Below, in pieces: positions 39,052-44,711 of a stretch of 44,711 bases of DNA. A program made the translations under genes and the position numbers. Below the pieces are notes generated by a model that was not told where the DNA came from, did not search any database, and was given only the letters and a program-made list of their open reading frames with translations. How positions within the stretch are numbered: the first letter of the stretch is position 1; the number at the start of each line of letters is the position of its first letter. Source of the stretch: Rhodococcus yananensis (GTDB lineage: Bacteria; Actinomycetota; Actinomycetes; Mycobacteriales; Mycobacteriaceae); assembly GCF_020515525.1 (NCBI RefSeq), contig NZ_JAIYEP010000033.1:1-44711 (forward strand), given 5' to 3'.

Positions 39052-39828
39052 TCAGGGATGTGCCGGGTAGTGCAGCGAAGCCAGGAGCTCACTGTGCAGG
39101 ATGCCGTTCGAGTACAGGCCGCCGCCCTGATCGCTCGCACGTCCACCGGTTCGATCGGTGAAGCGGCCGCCGGCTTCCTCGACGAGTAGAACCCAGGGCG
39201 CGTGATCCCATTTGTAGTAGCGCTCGGCCAAGAAGGCATCGATCTCGCCACGAACGAGCTCGACCAGCGGTAGGGGGCTCGCAGGCGCTCGAGCCGCACT
39301 CGGTGGGAGACGAGCTCTGGACTCGTCATCCAGAGCATCGAGCACCGCGTCAGCGAGCGTCGACGTCGCACTGACCTTGAGGCGCCGCGCCTTGCCGTCC
39401 GCGCGGGGCCAAGACGACTCGAAGGAACCGCCACCTCGGGTCGCCCACCAGCAGCGCTGTAGCGCAGGAGAGGTGACGACCGCGACCTCGGTGGTCCCTT
39501 GAACCTCCAGAACAATGTGGATTCGCCAGTTCGGATCACCCCGACTGAAGAATCCGGTGCCATCGATAGGGTCGAGGATCCAAACCCGATCGGATTCGCC
39601 GAGCTGACCAAGTTCCTCGCCGAGGAACGCATCGTCGGGCCGTGCCTGCGACAGCGTCTCTCGAAGCAAGCGCTCGACTGCCCGGTCGGCTTCGGTGACC
39701 GGTGTGCCGTCGGCCTTCAGTGTTGCCGTCACGCCGGACGTGAAGTGGGCGAGCGCGAGTTCCGCCGCCAGGTCCGACGTGTCGAACGCGAGTTGGAGAT
39801 CATCAACGCTGTTCATCGCAGCTGACAC
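39052..39828 (-). CDS. HisN-like inositol monophosphatase family phosphatase
   Basis: 258 residues. IMPase motifs: GTPVTEADRAVE, metal ligands GEELGQ and LDPIDGTGFFSRG, then ALQRCWWATRGGGSF and a C-terminal KWDHAPWVLLVEEAGG. ALQRxWWA is reminiscent of actinobacterial histidinol-phosphatase (HisN) rather than inositol enzymes. Substrate undetermined. The GTG at 39828 shares one base with the upstream stop (TAGTG) and has AAGG 8 bases before it; ATG 39816 is an alternative. Last gene of a three-gene minus-strand operon. Confidence 0.83.
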   Translation of the reverse strand: MSAAMNSVDDLQLAFDTSDLAAELALAHFTSGVTATLKADGTPVTEADRAVERLLRETLSQARPDDAFLGEELGQLGESDRVWILDPIDGTGFFSRGDPNWRIHIVLEVQGTTEVAVVTSPALQRCWWATRGGGSFESSWPRADGKARRLKVSATSTLADAVLDALDDESRARLPPSAARAPASPLPLVELVRGEIDAFLAERYYKWDHAPWVLLVEEAGGRFTDRTGGRASDQGGGLYSNGILHSELLASLHYPAHP

Positions 39829-40079
39829 TAGACGGACCTTCGGCGAGCGATGGCACGGTTCTGGGGTTGAAAGTGGCAGGGTGTCCGGAACCGGTGCGAC
39901 GTCGAAGCCAGAAGAGACACTTTTGCCGGAGCCCTGGCGCGCCACTCGATTGGTAGTGCCCGCCCTGTGTGAATGCTGCAGTGCCCTGCACGTTGGACAT
40001 GTCGTTGGCGCTGGGCAAGCAAGGCAATGATCTGTTCGTCGAGTGCGTCGATAGCTCGGCAAACGTCCTCCAAAGACAC
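39828..40079 (-). CDS. Partial chorismate mutase-like protein
   Basis: 83 residues from GTG 40079 (AAAGGA upstream); GTG 40118 would add 13. The first about 33 residues, MSLEDVCRAIDALDEQIIALLAQRQRHVQRAGH, match helix 1 of AroQ-type chorismate mutases including the conserved Arg. The rest is Arg/Pro-rich and does not match helices 2-3, so key catalytic residues are missing. No other frame restores them. Likely a decayed or truncated gene, yet its stop is neatly coupled to the next gene. Confidence 0.55.
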   Translation of the reverse strand: MSLEDVCRAIDALDEQIIALLAQRQRHVQRAGHCSIHTGRALPIEWRARAPAKVSLLASTSHRFRTPCHFQPQNRAIARRRSV

Positions 40080-40130
40080 TGGGAGCTTTCCTTTCTCATC
40101 AACGGAGTGGCGTGCCACGGTATGGGTGAG

Positions 40131-40859
40131 TCACTTCCGGGCTGCGGACTGGGCATGACTGCACACCAGCATGTGGTCTCCGCCTCTCTGAAATTCGTAG
40201 TCGACCTTGACGATTCGGCCGACGATGTTGCGGGTATGAAGGTCGACGAGCAGCTGGTCGAGTCGCGGATAGCGCTCATCCGATCCCACGGCCACCAGCG
40301 GGAAGATCCGCACCTCACCCCTGGCTACGCGCATCAGCTCACCGATCGCGCTGACATGGAAGCTGTAGTCAAGGCGGTCGGAGTAGCTGAACAGCAGATG
40401 GGAGCTGAGCACCAGATCGAAGCTGGTATCTGGGAACGGCAACGACGGCAACCGTCCGGCGACGTAGCGGTGTGGATGCTGGCGTAGATGAGCGGCAAAC
40501 TGCTGGGCGGCTTGTGCCCGGACGCGCTGGTGTTCGTCGGGACCGGTGAAGAACCTCCACTCGTACTGCTCCGCGTGCGTGCGGACGTATCGGTTCCCCC
40601 GATCCGTCTCCGTCTCTGCAATGGCGGCGAGATCGTCAGCGCTGCGTCCGAAATAGGCAACATCGCAGGCGGTCACGTCACCACCGCGGCTGTTCACTTC
40701 GCTGGCGAACCCGGCGGCACCGCCGGGACAGTCCAAGATCTGAACGGCCAGGTCACCGTCGGTGAGGTTGAACATCGCCCGGTACTCGTCGAATGAGCGG
40801 GAACTGATCAACAACTCGCCGATACCAGTGGCGCGAACCGATTCATCGTCGAAGGTCAT
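40131..40859 (-). CDS. SAM-dependent methyltransferase
   Basis: 242 residues. N-terminal GIGELLISSRSFDEYRAMF, motif I variant ILDCPGGAAGFASEV, acidic loop DVTACDVAYF, a long insert, then LPSLPFPDTSFDLVLSSHLLFSYSDR and a C-terminal RIVKVDYEFQRGGDHMLVC. The family appears in actinobacterial accessory loci; substrate unknown. GAGAGGA precedes the ATG. First gene of an operon with the chorismate-mutase fragment and HisN-like phosphatase. Confidence 0.82.
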   Translation of the reverse strand: MTFDDESVRATGIGELLISSRSFDEYRAMFNLTDGDLAVQILDCPGGAAGFASEVNSRGGDVTACDVAYFGRSADDLAAIAETETDRGNRYVRTHAEQYEWRFFTGPDEHQRVRAQAAQQFAAHLRQHPHRYVAGRLPSLPFPDTSFDLVLSSHLLFSYSDRLDYSFHVSAIGELMRVARGEVRIFPLVAVGSDERYPRLDQLLVDLHTRNIVGRIVKVDYEFQRGGDHMLVCSHAQSAARK

Positions 40860-40909
40860 GGGGGTCCTCTCGATAGGGGGCCACCTCACCGCATCAACCG
40901 GGATGCCTG

Positions 40910-40987
40910 CCGCCGTTCAGGCGGGAATCTTCGGCCGCGCGAGAGGCGGCCGACAAAACACAGTTCAAGGCCGCTAAGAGAGCGGCC
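40910..40987. repeat. Three tandem hairpins between divergent genes
   Basis: Within the 378-base gap 40860-41237, which has no gene: hairpin 1 at 40910-40924 (CCGCC/GGCGG), hairpin 2 at 40931-40953 (TCGGCCGC, 7-base loop, GCGGCCGA), hairpin 3 at 40969-40987 (GGCCGCT, 5-base loop, AGCGGCC). They precede the minus-strand operon and could be an RNA leader, or DNA sites for a recombinase. The rest of the gap before 41130 shows nothing I recognise. Confidence 0.5.
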
Positions 40988-41133
40988 ACCAGAGCTGCGC
41001 GAAGGTCATCACCCGGCAATTAGAGCACATGCACCGCCGGAAATGCGCCGAAACAGACCTGCGCTCCGTCTGCGCGCGCCTGGCGGGACCTACTGGCAAC
41101 CGAGCGGGTGCGAGGCGTCGTAAAACCATCGTT

Positions 41134-41237
41134 TGTCGACACCTCCGACGGTCGGATCGTCAACCCAGGTCGAGTCTGTCGAAAACCCGCGTCGATAATC
41201 AACGTCGGATAACCCCAAATTCGGATATTGCCGACAC
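41134..41237 (+). promoter_or_regulatory. Possible res-like site for the serine recombinase
   Basis: Repeated half-site-like words in both orientations lie directly upstream of the recombinase ATG: TGTCGACA (41134-41141), TGTCGA (41177-41182), GTCGATAATC (41191-41200), CGTCGGATAA (41203-41212) and the inverse CCGACA (41231-41236). Resolvases typically bind such clusters next to their own gene and autoregulate. Confidence 0.4.
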
Positions 41238-42203
41238 ATGCTGATCGGCTATGCCCGTGTCTCGACCGGAGACCAGAATCCGGACCATCAGATCGACGCC
41301 CTACGCCGGGCCGGCGTCACCGACGAGAACATCCACGTCGACTACGCCTCCGGAGCGAAAGCGTCCCGACCGCAGCTCGATCTGGTGCTCAGGCTCCTAC
41401 GCGACGGGGACCAGCTCGCGATCACTCGTCTCGACCGGTTGGGTCGGTCGGTACTGCACCTGATCGGTCTCGGCGCGCAGCTCCGGGAGAAGGGAGTGGG
41501 CCTGAAGGTGCTCGAACAGGGCATCGACACCTCGACCGCCGAGGGGCGAGCGATGTTCGGGATGCTCTCGGTGCTCGCCGAACTCCAACGCGAGTTGATC
41601 GTGGCCAACACCCGCGACGGACTGGCCGCCGCCCGGGCGCGTGGCCGCAAGGGTGGACGGCCCTCGAAACTCACCGCCGAGCAGGTCGAGCACGCCCAAC
41701 GCCTCTACGACGAGGGCAAGCACACCGTCGCTCAGATCGCCGGCCTGCTCGGCGTACGCCGCACCACCCTCTACGGGCATCTGAAGAAGACCGACCTCGT
41801 GGCGACAGGTCCCGTGATGCCGACTGCCGCCGGCCCTGGCGTCGCCACGCTCGAGCACCCCGCACCGGCGCGAAAGACGTCACGCGCCTGCCCGAGCTGC
41901 GGGCACGAGCCCGCCACCCGATCCGAGGCGGCTCACCAACGGGCAGACCTGGCCGTGACGTGGCTATATCGGGACCCCGCCGTACCAGGCGAGACCATCG
42001 CCCGGCACCATTGCCGCAGTTGCCAACCCGAAGAACCCGCTGTCGACGTTGCCTGCACCGTCTGCGGAGACGGACCCATCCTCGCCGGAGAACTGGCCGC
42101 TGGCACCGACATCAACGACGCCCTGCCTCATCCGGTCCAGCGATGGCTCACCGATGCAGGATGGCAAACGAATCCGACGCTGCTGTGCCCTGACCACACC
42201 TGA
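41238..42203 (+). CDS. Serine recombinase with cysteine-rich C-terminal extension
   Basis: 321 residues. Resolvase/invertase N-terminal catalytic domain with nucleophile Ser 9 (GYARVSTGDQNPDHQIDAL), LDRLGRSVLHLIGL, MFGMLSVLAELQRELI; long E-helix; HTH about 163-185 (TVAQIAGLLGVRRTTLYGHL). Normal Hin/Tn3-type proteins end here; this one has about 130 extra residues with CPSC, HHCRSC, CTVC and LLCPDH, likely one or two zinc sites. Appears intact. Its stop codon overlaps the right inverted repeat. Confidence 0.9.
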   Translation: MLIGYARVSTGDQNPDHQIDALRRAGVTDENIHVDYASGAKASRPQLDLVLRLLRDGDQLAITRLDRLGRSVLHLIGLGAQLREKGVGLKVLEQGIDTSTAEGRAMFGMLSVLAELQRELIVANTRDGLAAARARGRKGGRPSKLTAEQVEHAQRLYDEGKHTVAQIAGLLGVRRTTLYGHLKKTDLVATGPVMPTAAGPGVATLEHPAPARKTSRACPSCGHEPATRSEAAHQRADLAVTWLYRDPAVPGETIARHHCRSCQPEEPAVDVACTVCGDGPILAGELAAGTDINDALPHPVQRWLTDAGWQTNPTLLCPDHT

Positions 42204-42212
42204 ACTGGGGCC
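42202..42212 (-). repeat. Right copy of island inverted repeat
   Basis: GAACTGGGGCC, the exact inverse of 32526-32536, beginning inside the recombinase stop codon and followed by ACTACG then TACTC (inverse of the GAGTA at the left). Confidence 0.5.
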
Positions 42213-42227
42213 ACTACGTACTCGGGG

Positions 42228-42740
42228 TCAGTCTCGGACGTGCTGCGTCTGAACGATGGAAGCCTGGTCGCCAGGACTCACTCGGGCGGCGTCGATGGAC
42301 TGTTGCATGTCGGCCAGGAATCTTGCGATCGTCTGTACCTGCACTGCGCTGTACGCGCCGATGGCGTTCGTAGCGTTCGCGATCGCCGGGCCGAAGAATG
42401 ACTGGCCGAGTTGCACAGCTTCGGGGGTGACGTGGATCAGTACTCTTCTGCGGTCCTGGTGGTCTCGTTGGCGGCGTACATGCCCGGACTTCTCCATGCG
42501 ATCGATCAGTGCAGTCACCGATGCGGAGTTGAGGTGAAGCTGTTCCCTCAACCACGTCGGGGTCGCCTCGCGGCCGTTGCGCTCCGCGTCGAGTAGGCAG
42601 ATCAATGCCCGGAGATCGGTGGCGTGCAGACCGTGCATACGAGCGAAATCCGCACCGAGCAGATGCAACTCGACCACCAGTGCGCGTAGTCGATGAACGG
42701 TGTCCAGAGAGTCCTCGACAGGCTCGCGCCCGGCATCCAT
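42228..42740 (-). CDS. MarR-family transcriptional regulator
   Basis: 170 residues from ATG 42740 (GGGAGAG 5-10 bases upstream; a longer start at 42776 is possible). Winged helix WLREQLHLNSASVTALIDRMEKSGHVRR, wing QRDHQDRRRVLIHVTPEA, and helical dimerisation ends. Divergent from an alpha/beta hydrolase, so it probably represses that gene and itself. Confidence 0.88.
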   Translation of the reverse strand: MDAGREPVEDSLDTVHRLRALVVELHLLGADFARMHGLHATDLRALICLLDAERNGREATPTWLREQLHLNSASVTALIDRMEKSGHVRRQRDHQDRRRVLIHVTPEAVQLGQSFFGPAIANATNAIGAYSAVQVQTIARFLADMQQSIDAARVSPGDQASIVQTQHVRD

Positions 42741-42781
42741 CGCACTCTCCCGTGGTCGACAACATTGCCCTGACAATCTAC

Positions 42782-42815
42782 TATCTCGACAGCCAAAGTA
42801 TCTCGATGTATCGAG
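42782..42815. promoter_or_regulatory. MarR operator candidates
   Basis: TATCTCGA occurs twice as a direct repeat (42782-42789 and 42799-42806); the second copy is the left arm of CTCGA-TGTA-TCGAG (42802-42815). The site lies between the two divergent starts and resembles ATCTCGAnnnCGAGAT-type MarR operators. Confidence 0.5.
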
Positions 42816-42835
42816 CTAATTACTGAGGAGTCCGG

Positions 42836-43717
42836 ATGCCCCCGCTGTCGACTGTCGATTTCACGACCACGGCCGAAGGTGTTGCCTTCTACCGTGCCTA
42901 CGATCGCGTGCTCGAGAAGTGGTCGATCGACGTCACCTGTGTCGATCTCGCATCGCAGTACGGGACCACCCGGGTGAACGTATGCGGACCGCTCGATGCC
43001 CCACCCGTAGTCCTTCTGCCGGGTGCGGGGGCTACGTCCACTGTGTGGTTCGAGAACGTTGCTGCTCTCGCGGATCGATTCCGGGTCTACGCGGTCGATC
43101 TGATCGGTGACGCTGGTCGAAGCATCGCTGACGGCGACCGCCTGCGGTCGGTCGACGACCTGATGTTCTGGCTCAACGCCGTCGCCGAGGCCGCCGGCCT
43201 GACCGACTTCGGTCTCGTCGGGCACTCATACGGCGCGATGATCGCGCTCGCATACGCACTGCGCGAGCCGGACCGAGTCCGGAACCTGGTGCTACTCGAC
43301 CCCAATTCGTGCTTCGCCGGAATGCGGGCTCCCTACCTTGCCCACGCCGTACCGCTACTGCTGCGTCCCAACGAGAAGCGCGAACGTGACTTCATTCGCT
43401 GGGAGACCGGCGGACAGGACATCGACGAAGACTGGCTCGACCTACTCGCCCGAGGCGCGGCGTACTTCCCGAAGTCGAAAACCATTGTTCCCAAGCGTCC
43501 CAAGCGAAGTGCACTCGATGAACTAGCCGTCGCAACTACGGCGATCCTCGCGGCCAACAGCAAAGTTCACAACAGTGGACAGCTGGCCACGATCATCGCA
43601 GAGTCGCTCCCTCGACTGCGTTCAATCGTCGTCGAAGGGGCAACCCATCACACCATGCCGATGAGCCCCGCCGCAGAGTTGAACGATGCCCTGATCAACG
43701 CGCTGTCCGCGCGATAG
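42836..43717 (+). CDS. Alpha/beta hydrolase
   Basis: 293 residues. Oxyanion loop LLPGAGATSTVWFEN, DLIGDAGRS, nucleophile Ser in LVGHSYGAMIALAYAL, catalytic His in EGATHHTMPMSPA; the acid is probably in the C-terminal third. Esterase, lactonase or epoxide/haloalkane-type substrates are possible; not determinable. GGAG 5 bases before the ATG. Divergent MarR control is likely. Confidence 0.87.
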   Translation: MPPLSTVDFTTTAEGVAFYRAYDRVLEKWSIDVTCVDLASQYGTTRVNVCGPLDAPPVVLLPGAGATSTVWFENVAALADRFRVYAVDLIGDAGRSIADGDRLRSVDDLMFWLNAVAEAAGLTDFGLVGHSYGAMIALAYALREPDRVRNLVLLDPNSCFAGMRAPYLAHAVPLLLRPNEKRERDFIRWETGGQDIDEDWLDLLARGAAYFPKSKTIVPKRPKRSALDELAVATTAILAANSKVHNSGQLATIIAESLPRLRSIVVEGATHHTMPMSPAAELNDALINALSAR

Positions 43718-43763
43718 AGGCAGCGAAGCCCCAGAGACGAATTCGGCTCGGCCTCATCGATGA

Positions 43764-44130
43764 ACATCGACGCCCAGAATTCGGAGAGTTTCAATAACCG
43801 ACTGTCCCATTATTCCTGTCGAGGAGAGTCCCGACGCCGTGTCGGTGCGCCGCAGCGTCCGTTCTGGAGCGCTCGATGACGCGCGGCCAGTGGAAGTCGT
43901 GGAGGTGATCGAAGCGAATCGCCAGTCGGGCCAACGGGTGTGGTCGGTCACGATGACCATATCCGAGAGTACGTACGCATTCGAGAGGGTCTCGCGAATT
44001 CTCGGTGCTGATCAGCTCACTGAGGCGCTTCTTGAAGCTGGTTTCTCCGAGGTGCGGCGGGTCCCGAGCAATGATCAGAACCTGTGGATCCCGGGAGGAC
44101 GCACCTTCCCGGATGATGATCGACGAAGTC
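43764..44130 (+). pseudogene. Methyltransferase C-terminal remnant
   Basis: One open frame without a credible start. Its best part (VEVVEVIEANRQSGQRVWSV, then STYAFERVSRILGADQLTEALLEAGFSEVRRV) matches the end of class I methyltransferases (beta-strands plus 'L..LL..AGF..V'). It may be the missing end of the truncated methyltransferase at 34331-34792. It runs into the IS256-type transposase region. The rest of 43718-44181 shows nothing else. Confidence 0.4.
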
Positions 44131-44181
44131 ACAGGAATCTGATCAAGACCAGCGTTGGCGCGCTGGCGGGAAGGCACGCCC

Positions 44182-44711
44182 ATGCTCACGGTAGTACACG
44201 AAGACCAGGACCCGAACGAGGCCGGTGGCGGTGCCGCCACGGGTCGGTCGCTGCTCGACGAGATCGTCCGTGACGGCGCCCGGCAGATGCTCGCCGCCGC
44301 ACTGCAGGCCGAGGTCGCCGACTACATCGCCCGCCACGCCGGTGAGGTCGACGACAACGGCCACCGGTTGGTCGTGCGCAACGGCTACCACACTGAACGC
44401 GACGTGATGACCGCCGCCGGCGCAGTGACAGTGAAAGCCCCACGCGTGAACGACAAGCGCATCGACCCCGACATCGGCACACGCAAGAAGTTCGCCTCGT
44501 CGATCCTGCCGGCCTGGGCCCGCAAGTCCACCCAGGTGTCCGAGGTGCTGCCGCTGCTGTATCTGCACGGCCTGTCGACCAGCGACTTCGGGCCCGCACT
44601 CGAGCAGTTCCTCGGCTCCGGAGCGGGTCTTTCAGCCTCCTCGATCACCCGGCTGACCGCGCAGTGGCAGGACGAGGCGAAAGCCTTCGCCCAGCGGGAT
44701 CTCTCGCAGGT
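44182..44711 (+). CDS. IS256/Mutator-family transposase, 5' part
   Basis: At least 176 residues; the frame is open to the window edge. N-terminal RSLLDEIVRDGARQMLAAAL, AEVADYIARHAGEVDDNG, VRNGYHTERDVMTAAGAVTV, VKAPRV and LPLLYLHGLSTSDFGPALEQ are typical of Mutator-type transposases. GGGAAGG precedes the ATG. The catalytic DDE triad and right terminal repeat lie outside the window; the left terminal repeat could not be identified. Confidence 0.92.
   Translation, partial: MLTVVHEDQDPNEAGGGAATGRSLLDEIVRDGARQMLAAALQAEVADYIARHAGEVDDNGHRLVVRNGYHTERDVMTAAGAVTVKAPRVNDKRIDPDIGTRKKFASSILPAWARKSTQVSEVLPLLYLHGLSTSDFGPALEQFLGSGAGLSASSITRLTAQWQDEAKAFAQRDLSQ

Larger units (their letters stand above)
32526..42212. 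mobile_element. Accessory island, probably composite
   Basis: A 9.7-kb stretch bounded by an 11-bp inverted repeat. It begins where the PadR gene loses its C-terminus and ends at the stop codon of a serine recombinase. It holds truncated biosynthetic genes, a tyrosine-recombinase module and visibly more AT-rich intergenic DNA than the core operons to the left. Exact ends are inferred; accessory genes continue to the right of it (MarR, hydrolase, IS256). Confidence 0.45.

Noticed and set aside
40334-40663. Other minus-frame ORFs within the methyltransferase
   Set aside because: Ser/Arg-rich shadow frames; the 242-residue methyltransferase frame has recognisable motifs.

Overview
The window is high-GC actinobacterial DNA, most likely from Rhodococcus or a close relative in the Mycobacteriales. 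The evidence is the strong GC bias at third codon positions, frequent GTG starts, many 4-base ATGA/GTGA overlaps between genes, several apparently leaderless promoters, and a chromosomal order (his genes, PriA, impA, trp genes, lgt, pyk, tesB) that matches the mycobacterial/rhodococcal layout as I know it. The genus is an inference; no rRNA is present.

Positions 1-3000 hold a minus-strand storage-polymer module: an XRE regulator, a class I polyhydroxyalkanoate synthase and a phasin. Positions 3077-11215 carry a histidine operon (hisD, hisC, hisB, hisH, priA, impA, hisF, hisI), interrupted by two tiny membrane proteins and an MFS transporter that are translationally coupled to it. hisG and hisE are not in the window. 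Positions 11232-13064 are a small miscellaneous zone (methyltransferase, tautomerase, MarR regulator, and a possibly frameshifted small membrane protein). Positions 13073-20236 carry trpE, a trp-associated membrane protein, trpC, trpB, trpA, lgt and a TM2-domain protein. There is no trpF, which fits the dual-function PriA encoded in the his operon. Positions 20329-28802 hold gltB, gltD, pyk and a TesB thioesterase. Positions 28803-31968 hold a methionine ABC importer (metQNI) preceded by a roughly 560-base leader that encodes a short cysteine-rich peptide.

From about 32480 to the right end the window is accessory DNA. A PadR regulator, preceded by a 30-base palindromic operator, loses its normal C-terminus where the island begins. 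Inside are an OleC-like adenylate-forming enzyme with a truncated methyltransferase; a three-gene tyrosine-recombinase module (recombinase, small HTH protein, and a very large protein with eight tandem zinc ribbons and a degenerate recombinase-like domain, broken by one in-frame TAG); a minus-strand methyltransferase / partial chorismate mutase / HisN-like phosphatase operon; and a serine recombinase with a cysteine-rich C-terminal extension. An 11-base inverted repeat marks the PadR side and the end of the serine recombinase gene. Beyond it are a divergent MarR / alpha-beta hydrolase pair, a methyltransferase C-terminal remnant, and the start of an IS256-family transposase cut by the window edge.

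The best candidates for something undescribed are the recombinase/HTH/zinc-ribbon-array module, the cysteine-rich leader peptide ahead of metQNI, and the OleC-like fragmentary biosynthetic genes inside the island. All functional statements rest on reading motifs by eye; no database search was possible.
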